Assembly (NCBI GenBank): GCA_018257865.1
Contig: JAEUBA010000189.1
Location: 1 to 29,339, forward strand
Direction of reading: 5' to 3'
From: Stereocaulon alpinum
Lineage: Eukaryota > Ascomycota > Lecanoromycetes > Lecanorales > Stereocaulaceae
Length of the DNA: 29,339 bases
Each line of letters starts with the position of its first letter. The stretch's first letter is position 1. The translations under genes and the position numbers were made by a program. The notes below the pieces were generated by a model. That model was not told where the DNA came from. It ran no database searches and saw only the letters and a list, made by a program, of their open reading frames with translations. Below are positions 12,038 through 23,500 of the stretch, one piece after another.

Positions 12038-12167
12038 TATTAAAATATAATAGGTAGAATACTTAATTATCTAGCTAAGTACGACTATATAAGATATAAA
12101 TAAGGGTTAGTACTAAGTCTTAGTTATTAATACTAAGGCTTGGTATACGAATACCCGAATTTCAATA
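12038..12167 (-). repeat. Copia-2 5' LTR (130 bp)
   Basis: It runs from TATTAAAAT to ATTTCAATA on the + strand. It is the same length as the left LTR and collinear with it. The nine differences are all RIP-type transitions, occurring in both directions between the copies. Confidence 0.92.
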
Positions 12168-12172
12168 TATCC
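12168..12172 (+). repeat. Target-site duplication of Copia-2, right copy
   Basis: TATCC is identical to 6180-6184. Gag codons of Gypsy-2 resume immediately after it. Confidence 0.88.
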
Positions 12173-15100
12173 CTTATATATAATACCGCTAATATATTAA
12201 AGGTACTAGATTAGCGTTTTTTAACTATAACTACGTTTAGTCTACTCGCTATATATACTATAAGCTTAAGATAGGATCTATAACCTATAACGCCTTTTAG
12301 GTTAAGTTTACCTACTTAGCGACTATTAGAAAGACTAGTACCTAGCGTTAGTTTAAAGATCTATATAAGAAAATCTCTCCCGCCTTAAAGAGAAGCGTCT
12401 ATATAGAAAAGTATAAGATAAATAAGGATTATAGTACCTTAGATAAGTATCTTATAATCTTAAATTAAGAGATATAAAATATTAGGTCTAAGGAAATAGT
12501 AAATAAGCCTTAGATAGGGATAGCCTTAGACCTTTATAGTATCCTTAAGATAAGTAGCTAGTAACCCTCTTTACCTACCCTTATCTTAACTCCCTACTTA
12601 GATTATTAAGTCTCCTTTAAGAATACTATTTCTTACCCTTATCCTCCTTCTTTAGTATTAGTAGTACTAGCTTCCCCTAAGACGCCTACTAACTCGCTAT
12701 ATAATAACTACGGTAAAATTAGCTACTAGGCGAATAACTATCCTTAAAAGCATAGCTAATAATCTCTTAAGAAGAAAATTTTAGAGATTATAGTTAGTAA
12801 GGAAATAGAGTCTAATAAGCTATTAAAAAACTCCTAAGCTATAGTAAAGTCTTTAGCTATAATAGGAGCCCTAATTTATAGAAGGACTTATAATTTAACT
12901 TTTAAATTTTTATTAGAGGCTACTAGTTCCTAGTTAATATAAAGCTAAGATATAATAGATCTTTCGTTAAAACCTGTTTATATATTAATAGTAGAGCTAA
13001 TATTTTTAGTATAATTAAAATCTCTTTCGCCTTCGCCCTTTCTAAGTCCTTTAGGATTTGCTTTATTAAGCTTTCTAAGCTAATTATCCTAACTAGCTAT
13101 AATAGCTAAAGTAGCTCCCTAATTATAGTCGCTCTACTTCTTATAATAATAATTAACTATTATTATATTAATTTTCTATTTTTAGTTATTAACCTAGGTT
13201 AGACTAATATTCTTATTAATTAGAAATTCTTAGAGTACTATAATATTAAGTAAGTTTATATAAAAGGGAAGAATAGCCTTAAATAGCCTATTAATATAGC
13301 TATTTAGTAGTACTTTAATAAGAGGGTACTCCTCCCTATAACTTCGCTTAAGAAACTAATTTCCCTAGAGTACTAATAAGATACTAAGCGTTAGAATACT
13401 CTTTTTAAGGTAAATAAGTATTATTATAGCTAAGCTAGGCTCGCCTCTATTAACCTTAAGCTTTTAATAGACTACTAGATTAATACCTTATCCTAAAGTA
13501 TACTACCCTCTCTACGGTTAGCTTTAGTTTCTCCCCCTTACTTAAAATTACCTAATTTATATAGCGGTAGGCTATTAAGTTTTATATAAGACTTAGAAAA
13601 ACGCCTCGCTAAGATAGAGGATACCCTCTAAGGGTTAAATATACTAGTTATATTAAATCTAAAGACCTTACTAGCTAAGGCTTAACGCCCTAGCTATAGC
13701 TCTTATAGAATAGATATTACCCTAATTTCTACTATTATAATATCTTATTTCTACTTTAGTAAGAAGTTTAGGAGACTTTCTAATTCTAATACTTTTATTA
13801 CCTCTATATAGGATTTTAAAGGCGAAATTAAGTATAGGGCGGATTAATACTAAGAGTATCTTTTTCTTAAGCTTACTATAGTAGATACTAACCTCTCTCC
13901 TTAGAAAGTACTTAAGATTAAATACTAGGCTAATAAGGATTTAGTAAAGGCTAAGCTTCTACTATAGTACTAGGAGTTCGCCCCTCTCTTTTTATAAAGA
14001 GACTCTAATATATTACCTAATAGAAGACTAAGTATAGATTATAAAATTAAGCTTACTAGCCTAAATACCTTAACCTTTAAGCCGCTATAAAAGATAACTA
14101 ATAAGTAACTCTCTAAGGCTAAACGCTATATTATAGACTACCTCTATAAGGGATTTATTAAGCTATCGAATATACTATATATAGCTCTAATACTCTTCGC
14201 TAGAAAGGAAGATAGTAGCTTATACTTCTATATTAATTTCTAGAAGCTTAATAACCTAATTAAGAAGGATCTATACCTACTCCCTCTAATAGATAAGATA
14301 ATAGCTTAAATTTATAAGGCTAAGATCTTTATAAAGATTAACGTCTAATAGGCGTTCTATTAAGTAAGGATTTACTAGGACTTAAAAGACCTTATTAGCT
14401 TCTATAGTTAATATAGTACCTTTAAGTATAAGGTAATACTATTTAGGTTAACTAATACCTTAGCTACCTTTTAGTACTTAATTAATAATATCCTAATAGA
14501 GTATTTTAATAACTTCTACTTAGTATATATAGATAATATCCTAATCTACTCTAAGTCTATCGTAGAGTATAAGATTTATATTAAGAAGATTATAGCTATC
14601 TTATAAGCTAATAACCTATAAGCGGATATTAAGAAGAGCGAGTTTAATATTAAGAAGACTAAGTTTCTTAACTTTATTATTAGAGTTAATAGTATTAAGG
14701 TAAATCTAGAGAAGGTTACTATTATTAAGACTTAGTAGTATATAAGTAATATATAAGGTATCTAAAGCTACCTAGGCTTCTATAACTTCTATTAAAGGTT
14801 TATTTAAGGGTATAGCTAGATTACTACTCTACTTATCCGCCTAATAATTAAAGATATACCCTTCTACTTTAATAACGCCTATTATAATATATAGGACTCC
14901 CTCTACTAAGTACTCCTCTTTACCCCTATCCTTAAGTATTATAATCCCTATAAGGAAACCCGCCTTAAGACGGATTCCTTAGACGGTATAGTTACTAGTA
15001 TCTTATTATAGAAATATAAGGATAGCCTCTTCTACTTAGTAGGATACTTCTTAAAGATAATAGGGGATATAAAGCTAAATTACCTAATCTATAATAAGGA

Positions 15101-15812
15101 GCTACTTATAATTTTCTACTCCTTTTAGTAGTATAAGCTAAAGCTTTTTAGAGCTTAGAAGTCGGTCTATATCTATACTAATTATAAAGTATTAAAATAC
15201 TTTATAATTATTAAAGACCTTCTAAGCTCGCTAGGCTAAGTTCTTTACTAACTTCTATTTTATAATTATATACTATATAGGTATTACGAATACTATAATA
15301 GATATACTATCTTATAGGGAGTAAGATATTACGCCTTTAGAAGCCTATAAATATATAATCCGGAGCTAGTAACTCCTCCTAAATAAGAAGGTTAACCTTT
15401 AGATACTAAAAGAGGTTATTATCTCCTCCTTTACCGCCTATCTAAACTATAACTTAGTCTAAGCTATAGAAAAGGTTAAGCTATTACCTATAACTACGCT
15501 AATAGACCCTAAAGAGCTAGAAGAGTACTTAAAAGGCGAAGCGCCTAATCTCGCCTTAGTAACTATATATAATATTAAGGGCTATAATATTATCGACTAG
15601 GTAATTAATACTAATAAGAACTCGCTAAAGCTAGAACCCCTATATAAGTAAGCCTATAGCGACTACCTTAACTATAATCTAAACTATAATAAGCTATACT
15701 TTTAAGGTAAGCTTAAAGTACTAATAGAGCTACTAAAGCTACGGATATCCCTAATCTACTATATTTACGCCTAGCTAGCTGTCGCGTATATAGGGATTAG
15801 TAAGGTTAAGAT

Positions 15813-15817
15813 AGTCC
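15813..15817 (+). repeat. Target-site duplication of the TRIM, left copy
   Basis: AGTCC directly precedes the left 168-bp LTR and is repeated at 26972-26976 directly after the right one. Joining across it restores the integrase reading of Gypsy-2. Confidence 0.9.
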
Positions 15818-15985
15818 TGTTACGGGTCGACCCTAGGGCCTATTCTAGGGCTTAACCGCTGCACTACTAGCCCGCGCCTGGCAAAAGAGCACAAACAAAG
15901 CTCGACGAGCTTTGCCCTAGGCCACTATATATAGGAATGCCCTAGGCGTACCACCTAGGAATCTACCTAGGCCCAGCCCGTAATA
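15818..15985 (-). repeat. TRIM LTR, left copy (168 bp)
   Basis: Starts TGTTACGGG and ends CCCGTAATA. It contains a perfect palindrome CAAAGCTCGACGAGCTTTG at 15896-15914, a TATATATA stretch near 15930-15940 and several CCTAGG motifs. It differs from the right copy at about a dozen sites, nearly all C/T before A or G/A after T. Confidence 0.9.
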
Positions 15986-16000
15986 CTACCTCCCCCTCCT
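15986..16000 (-). promoter_or_regulatory. Possible polypurine tract of the TRIM
   Basis: On the minus strand this is AGGAGGGGGAGGTAG, a purine-rich run abutting the LTR. It is the main evidence for minus orientation of the element. Confidence 0.5.
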
Positions 16001-16006
16001 AGGAGG

Positions 16007-16280
16007 CTCCGCCCTAGAGCTACTGCCCGCGCCCGATCCGCCGCAGTAACAGGACTCGAACCTATACCCACGCGCAACCGCCGCAACTATAGTACCCCAA
16101 CCACGGAAGATTAAATATAGAATTACCCCCTAGCGCGTGTGAAATAAGACACGCTGTAAGCCCCTAATAAGCTAATACTCCGCCCTAGAGCTACTGCCCG
16201 CACCCGATCCGCCTGAGCGCAATCGCCGTACGATTCGCCCGCAGCGTAACCGCCGCACGCCACAGTACTCCAACCACGGA
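16007..16280. repeat. Duplicated unit of about 100 bp inside the TRIM
   Basis: Copies lie at 16007-16107 and 16178-16280, offset 171 bp at the start. They are conserved at both ends and diverged in the middle. Confidence 0.75.
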
Positions 16281-16291
16281 GGGGCTCGAAC

Positions 16292-16295
16292 TCGG
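16292..16295 (+). repeat. Target-site duplication of Gypsy-1, left copy
   Basis: TCGG directly before the LTR, repeated at 26776-26779 directly after the other LTR. Confidence 0.75.
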
Positions 16296-16437
16296 TGTCA
16301 GCCCTATAGCTGATTAGTCAGCTTTGAGCACTTAGCTAGAATTCTAGAATTCTATCACTTAGATAGATTATTATCCTACTATAATATACGATCTCACCTA
16401 ATTACCTATTACAATTGCTTTTCACTTGCCTACTATA
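16296..16437 (+). repeat. Gypsy-1 5' LTR (142 bp)
   Basis: Begins TGTCAGCCC and ends CTACTATA (ACA before RIP). It differs from the 3' LTR at seven positions, every one a RIP-type transition. It contains the directly repeated AGAATTCT pair at about 16341-16357. No clear tRNA-matching primer site was recognised just downstream. Confidence 0.92.
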
Positions 16438-16681
16438 TTCTAGGGGCTGAACTGGGATCGATCTAAATCTTACTATCTCTAAGTAAGCTAAGAAGGATGT
16501 TTAGACGAAAACCTTTCCAGTAGATTTAGTAACTATCTATAGTAGGGTAGCCTAGGGTCTACGTCCTAGTCTAGGAGTAATATAGCAAACTATATACTAT
16601 AGAAGAGGAAGAACTAAAGTCGAATAGAAAGAGCTAGGATATATTATATAGGAGACGGGTTACTATACTAGGATTTAGTAT
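16438..16681 (+). other. Gypsy-1 5' leader
   Basis: Sequence between the 5' LTR and the first stretch readable as Gag. It begins TTCTAGGGGCTGAACTGGG, where a primer site would be expected, but I could not match this to a tRNA. No coding region is supported. Confidence 0.5.
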
Positions 16682-19600
16682 AGCAGAATCTACCTACGAG
16701 CACTTAAGCAACTATTATTAAAAAGACGGTAGTTATAAGTAACGAAGATAATATACCTTCCTTACCTATCCGATAATTATTTATAATAACGTTATCACCA
16801 GATTCTATATAAGGTAAGAGCGGACTACTAGTATATAAAGTAAGGATACCTACTATAAGGAAGTAACGCCCTTATTATAATAAGATTATAGATAAAGAGA
16901 ATATTATTATTATTAAGTTCTCTATCATCTGATAATTCGTTAGACCTAAGTAATATCACGAAGTAAGCAGATATAGAGTAACGAGACGAAATTCGAGCTT
17001 AGCCTAAGGATTAGCAGTTATCTATACCTATTATACTAAAGAAGATTAAATATAAATAAGAAGGACTTATATCGCCTATACTTATACCTTAGTAAGGAAT
17101 ACTAACTAAGTCGTCTATAGAAGTACCTCCTATACTATTAGAGGAAGTTATAAAGAGACCTACTATAAGTAGAGACCTATTACTAGCCTATTTACTAATA
17201 TATTCTACTTTCCTACCGTATACCCTAAGGTATCTGTAACTATAGTTAGGAAGTATTATATATACCTTACCTACTAATCTCTATATTCTAAAGACTCGTG
17301 AAGTACGAAATATAGATAAGCCTCTAAGTATAAGGGAACCTACTATAATAGGGTTACCTATATTAGAAGGCCTAGCGTACGGGAAGTAGCCTATCCCGTA
17401 TTCTCTTCTATTACTTATAAACGATCAAAAGAGGGTCTAGTAGGAGTTATATAGTATAGCACTTAATTCGTTTATATAGTTTAAGATACCTTAATTTATA
17501 GGTAATAAGGATAGAGAAGATATAGTAAGGTTTATTAAAGCTTTTAAGTTCCAAATTATACTAATAATAGTATAATACTAGTCTGTAGGTATTAATTAAG
17601 CAAAAGTGTTTTAACTGGAGTTAGTATATCTGGAAGGGTCGACTATAAAGAAATAGGTAGAAGATTAAGATAAAGAAGTCTATAATAACTAGAGTATATT
17701 AAAAGAAAGGTTTCTTATAAGGTTCCTAAAGAAGGAGAAACCGAATAAGCTATCTAAGGCGTTAAGGAAGTTTAAGAATCTTAAGTAGAAAGGACGACCT
17801 ATTAAGGAGTACTATAAGGAAGCACGAGAGCTTATAAAGGTCTTACTAAAAGATTTGTATAGCGAGCTAGGCCTAAGGATAATTCGAGGTCTTAATAATA
17901 AAACTGTCTAAGCAGTAATAGGAGGTATTATAAAGAAGAAGAAAGTAAATCTTAAAGAGGTAATTAAGATAATTAATAGAGTCCTAAACGGGGACGAATA
18001 AGATAAAGATCCTATTAATAAAAAGAAGAAGTTAGAGAAAGAAAAGGAAGATATCTATACTAGAATAGATTTAAAGGATAAGTAGTTTACACGCTAAATA
18101 GAATAAAATACGGACCTTCTATAGAAAGTGCTAACCTAGGGCTTTTCGAAGTTAAGGTATACTAAGGTGCCCTACTATAATTCGGTACTATATAGGATAG
18201 TATAAGTAGGCTAGAACCTAGGGAACTATATATTATTAAGGCAGTAACCTTAGAGGGAACTAGGGGGACTTAGATTCTTACTACTTAGAGGGTCCTTACC
18301 TACGGCGGGTTACTAAAAGCCGAATACGTTTTAAAAATCTAAGTTCGTATATTTTAATTATACTAAGATCGGTTATATAAGCAGAGATTATATAAACCCT
18401 TAGGTACTATAGGAAGAGAGGAAGAAAGTAATAAATAAAGAGAATAAGAGGAGAGTAATACTAGAATCTAAGGCTATAGCACTATATAGTAGAGAAAGGG
18501 ATATTATACTATATATAATAGGGTTAAACATAACACCTATAATCCTACGTTATTAAGAAATAGCATCGCACTAAGTTAAAGTAGAGGATTATTTAAGATA
18601 TTAAACTTATATAGTGCTAGGAGATTAGGACCTAGGAGATAAGGATATATATATTCGTAATTTAATATAATACGAGTTATATTTATATAAAGAATCTAAA
18701 TAGACTACGGAGGAAGTTTATATACTTACTAATAAGAGGAAGTATTCTATAGTTAAATCTAATAAGGAGGAAGACTTACCTAATACTACCTAATCTACGC
18801 CGCCGCAGAAAATTCTAAAAAAGGCTGGTGGTGTTCTGAAAGCAGTCACTCAGGCCGTATCTAAAAAGGTCGGATAGTCGAACGGAAAGCTAGATATACC
18901 TAAGAATATATAACCTATATATATACCGCCTACGTCTATATCTACCCCTAAAGCTAGAGAGAATATCCCGAAAGGTATAATATTACTAGCACCACTAATT
19001 AATAAAACTAAACCGAAAAGCGAACGACGTCTATAAGGATTTATACTAATCCAAAAGCTACGTAGAATAGGAGAGCAAGATATATAGAACGCTACTACGT
19101 TCTTATAAAATTCTTAGGCGAATATTACGTTAGTATAGCTAATATATATCGCTCTAAAAGCGAGAACCTTACTTACTAAGGCGTTACGCTTAACTCCTAA
19201 GCTAGAAAGTAAAGCAGCGTAGAAGTAGAAGGCGAAAGTAATAGTAAAGACTATAGTTAAAGAAGTAAGCTAAGTAGAAATAGACTATAATATTAAAGTA
19301 TTTATTATAGACCTAGATAGACGGAAGCCTATTAAGAATAAGAGACTCCTCACTACGGTAGCTTATATAGATCTAACGGATACTATCTTAGCTATATATA
19401 ATACAGCGTTAGATACTTTAAGATATTTAACTTATACTAATTATAGAGAGTTATTATTAAACCTAACCTTAGTTAAGAATCCTAATTCAGTTGATAACTA
19501 ATAAAGTTAGAAAGGGAACTTCTATATAGTAGGAATTATTTAACTAAAGAAAAGTAACCCTTAGGACTTTAAGGTACGACGAATACTAATAGATCCTAGA

Positions 19601-20530
19601 TCTACCCTTAACCTAGTATCTAAGAAACTTATAAAATTAATGTTATACTATATATATCCTGATAAGAATATTATTATAAAAGTTGCTAATAGAGACTACT
19701 ATCGATTAACTAGGTATATATAGGTAGCCCTTACTTTATTAGGAGTCCGCAAGATTATCGAAGCCTATATAGTCCTTAGAAATATAAGTTATAGTATATT
19801 ACTAGGGCGTATATAGCTACGAAGTGTTAAGGCTATCGGATTTTATGGTTATAATAAATACTATATTACTAATATAACTAGAACGTACTATAAGTTACTA
19901 GTCTTAGTAAAGATATATACTAGGGCTCTAGAAGTTATACTAGCTGAAGATATAAATATAGACGATATTTAGGATAATAAAGTAGTTAATAAGCTCTAAT
20001 ATAACTAGCAGACTTAGACAGATACTATCCTTAAAGAAGTAATAAGGGAAGCTGCGTTATAAGCCTAAGAGGATAAAGAAGATAAGGAAGAAGAGGAGAT
20101 TAACTTAGACTTCGACTTTAAGGATATAGAATTAGGAAAAGTATTATATTATTAGGGATCCTAGACCCTTACGACGGTAATAACTACCTAGGGAAGGATA
20201 TACGGGGAATAGGTAGCCCTATAGGAGGAGAGAAGGAAGATAGTATAAGGGAAAGGAAGGGAATACCTTAGGATAAAAAGAGCTTAAAGGTACTAAATTC
20301 GAAAATTAAGGATATATATACTATATAGCGGTGCTAACTTTATATAAAGAAACGAAGATAGCTACTATTAGCCCTACGGATACCTACTAGAGGAGGTAAC
20401 CTACGGAAATTAGGACTACCTAAAGTAAGGTGGGAAGGACTCTATAGAAAGGTAAGGCAAGAAGTTAATAGAATTAATAGCTAGTAGACGAATATTAGTC
20501 TATTAATCTAGAGAGGTAATAAGAAGCTAA
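16682..20530 (+). pseudogene. Gypsy-1 gag and protease, RIP-killed
   Basis: One frame carries the Gag capsid-like region from about 17470, with DREDIVRFIKAFKFQ at about 17510-17555, where it would package the element RNA. A zinc knuckle follows at 18350-18391 with the exact CX2CX4HX4C spacing, but all four metal ligands are now tyrosine. In the same frame an aspartic-protease-like segment at 19580-19640 reads LIDPRSTLNLVS, resembling the DSGST active-site loop with Gly changed to Arg. The N-terminal start is uncertain because ATG codons are erased; 16682 is only where the frame becomes readable. Stops are TAA and TAG. A stretch at 18800-18860 kept nearly all its CpA and TpG. Confidence 0.8.
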
Positions 20531-23500
20531 TACAGGTTCTGAAAGTAATAAAGCTCCCTTTTTACTAGGATATCGAAGACGAAGGAATAGCTGCAAGTAA
20601 GATTAGTATAAAGATAGTATCGGGAATACGAAGGAGTCGGGACTTAACCAGTAATAAAGTAAAATACTAGGAATAATGTTATTATAGGTAGACTATAGAG
20701 GAACCTATCTTCTCTATAGAGGAATCCTTCTAAGCTATAGAAGAAGATGAATTATTTAGTTATAGGCAGTTAGGATTCCCGACTACTAGGAGGCCTATAT
20801 AGTATAGGAGGGAGATAAGACGTAATAATCTAAGTAATAATTTTGTAAAGTAGATAGCTAAGTTTCCTAAGATAATTAGACCGCTAGTAGAAACGCCTAA
20901 TTAGGTGAAATAAGTCTAGTAGTTACTAGAAACTTAGAAGGATATCTTCTGCGAGAATATTAAAGATATACTAAAGATAGACTTAATTAAGTATAGAATT
21001 CTAATATATAATAAGATAATCCTAAGAGTAGTAAAACCAGTATTATATACCCTAGAGGAAATAAAATAGTAGTAGGAGAATCTGCTAAAACTAATAGAAG
21101 CTAGGATTATTACGTAGTATATATCCCCTTAGAGTACCAGAAGTTAATTCCTAAGAAAAGAAGATAGAACGCTAAGGATAGTATATACGTTTATACCTAT
21201 AAATAAGGTAATAATAAAAGCTAATTACCTAATAAAGCGTATTGAGCCTATCTTATAAAAGGTGTCCTAACCAAGACTAAGATATATATTTAAGGTAGAT
21301 AGTTCGAATAGATATTAGGCGATAGGAATCTTCAACCTATATACTTTTAAATTAGCCTTCTCCTTAGTACTAGGGTAACTATACTACCTACGTATAGGCT
21401 AGGGTTATATAGGCGGACTAGGAACGTATACTTAGCTTAAGGACATTATTATATTAAGTATTCTAAGCCCTAATCCTAAACTAGCACTTACTAATATAAT
21501 ATAAGGCGAGGCTGTTTATAAGTATTTTATAGATAATAATATCAGGGGTGCGGAAACGTTCTAAGGCCTTATATACTTTCTTTACTACTACTATTTTCCT
21601 AGACTTATATAGGCCTGTCTTACCCTAAACCTAAAGAAGTGCTTATTCTTTATATTAAAGGTTAAGATACTAGGATATCAGCGTAATAAGAATAGAATCC
21701 GGCTATTAGAAGATAAATTAGGATAGTTTAGGGAATAGCTAGTTCCTAAAATAAAAGACGAACTGATAAGATTTATGTATATACTACTATTCTTAAAAGT
21801 ATTTATCCCTAGAAGGGCCGACTACTTAATAGTTATAAAATCCGTAATTATTAAAGAAAAAGTAACTATTAAATAGGGAGCAAAGCAGAGTATAATAAGT
21901 AAGGTAGTAGATTTTTGATAGACTTCCTAGTACTAGAGAGCCTTTAACGCAGTGAAGTAGGCAGTCTTAGAGAATACGTATTTAGGAGGAGATAATAATC
22001 AGTAATATCATCTATATACTAACGCGTCGAAAACTAGCCTTAGAGGGGTGCTGTTTTAACTTAGGATATTAGAACTTAGAGTCCTAATAAATAAAGACTT
22101 ATAGGCTAATATATCTATTATAATATTCTTATCTTTCTAATTAACGCCTGTATAATTAAGATATTATATAACTGAATGAGAAGCCTTAGCTGTTATAAAA
22201 GCGTTTGTAGAAGTGCGATAGATTATAAAGGGCTCGAAGTTTCTAATTATACTATATACTAATTACTAAGCACTGCTGAAAACCTTATAAAGTAAGGATG
22301 TAACTGGTAGAATTTTAAGATAGTAACTAGCTCTTAGCGAATATAATCTAAATATTTACTATGTCTTAGGAAGCGAGATTATAATAGTAGATAGATTATC
22401 TAGGATCGAAGGCTACCTATTAGTAAAAGCGGATAACTTTGAAAATACTATAGTAAGCTTCGTTATAGAAGAGGGAATAGGCTACTCCGCTATAGAAGGT
22501 AACCCTCTAGTAAGAAGTCTAGAGACACCTGATAACGAAGGATAGGAGGAGAAGTAGTAGGAATAGCTTAAAGATCTATAGTACTAGGATATTATCGAGT
22601 ATAAATTTATAGGTGCTGCTAAGACTAATTCAACCCTTTAAGTACTAGGCTGAAGGGTAACTAGGTACTTAGTAAGTAAGTTTATTCTAGTCGATAATAG
22701 CGACCTCTAGAGGACGGAGCTCGTATATATCGAAAGAAACGGTAAGTATAGCAGGTGTATATATAAGCTGCAGGTGGTATAAGCCTTATTTATCCTATAT
22801 AACGTTTATAGGTATTTCTTAGAAGGAATTATATATAAGAGGAGTATTAGTAAGTTCTTCTAGCCTATAAGGTAAAGAGATATCAATGTCTTCTGTTAGA
22901 CGTACTATAATTATTAAATAATTAGTCTATTAAAGCTATGAAGTAGGTTACTGCTAGTAGTCAGCCTATAGCCTATAGATTATTTAGGATATAATTATAT
23001 TAGACTATTTTCTTCTGTTACTAAATCGGGATATAAATTTGTTCTAATTACGGTAGACTATATATCTTAATTCCTGTTCGCTGAAGCTTTTACTGTGGCA
23101 AATTCTACGAATTCGGTAGCTTTTATAGATAAGAATATTACTAATAAGCTTAGGTATCTACGAGCAGTATACTACGATAACGGGGTATACTTTAAGAGGT
23201 TTTTTAGTGCTAGGCTTAAGTAGATAGATATAAAATAAATATAGGCCCTAGTCTCTTATCTATTATCCGTTAGGCTTATAGAATAATATATTTAGTTAAT
23301 CCTCCGAATACTGCGAGTAATACTGTAATACTATACGGAAGCTATTCTAGTTTAGGATAAGTATATACCTGCAATTATTAGGGCTATTAATACGAGATAT
23401 ATTAAAGTCTTTAGGTATAGTCCAGCGGAGATCTTATTCGGGTTTCTTCTAAAATACTACTTAGGAGGAGATAAGTATAATAAAATTCTCCGTTCTAAAG

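Larger units (their letters stand above)
6185..12167 (-). mobile_element. Copia-2, full-length Ty1/Copia element in minus orientation
   Basis: This is a complete insertion of 5983 bp. It has 130-bp LTRs at both ends, a matching 5-bp TSD and a Copia domain order read on the minus strand: Gag with a decayed zinc knuckle, integrase before reverse transcriptase, then RNase H. It interrupts the Gypsy-2 gag. The two LTRs differ at nine positions, all C/T before A or G/A after T, so RIP alone explains their divergence. Confidence 0.93.
12168..15817 (+). pseudogene. Gypsy-2 gag-pol, middle piece (Gag end to integrase start)
   Basis: Gag continues from 12173 to about 12950. Protease remnants end with the block ILINxKFLEYYNI (x is a TAG) at 13209-13247, like the ILGRDFL ending of retropepsins. 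The reverse transcriptase contains FARKEDSSLYFY (about 14190-14230), the KIN block where Asp is now Asn (about 14335-14345) and YIDN for YxDD at 14526-14537. It is followed by the LGFYNFY block near 14772-14792. RNase H begins with KTDSLD near 14965. After a linker, AYIGISKVK at about 15784-15810 is the start of the integrase zinc region. Protease and RT share a frame; the integrase start is in another frame, so at least one indel lies between about 15000 and 15780. Confidence 0.85.
15986..16295. other. TRIM internal region, left of Gypsy-1
   Basis: GC-rich, non-coding and little affected by RIP. It holds two diverged copies of a unit of about 100 bp, 16007-16107 and 16178-16280. The copies share nearly identical 36-bp starts (16007-16042 and 16178-16213, one mismatch) and identical ends (CCAACCACGGA at 16097-16107 and 16270-16280). 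On the minus strand, 16052-16062 matches the tRNA B-box consensus GGTTCRANYCC exactly. No protein is evident. Confidence 0.7.

Noticed and set aside
16045..16107. tRNA gene on the minus strand
   Set aside because: A convincing T-arm and B-box are present, but I find no matching acceptor stem, D-arm or anticodon arm at proper spacing. The sequence lies inside the TRIM and is partly duplicated.
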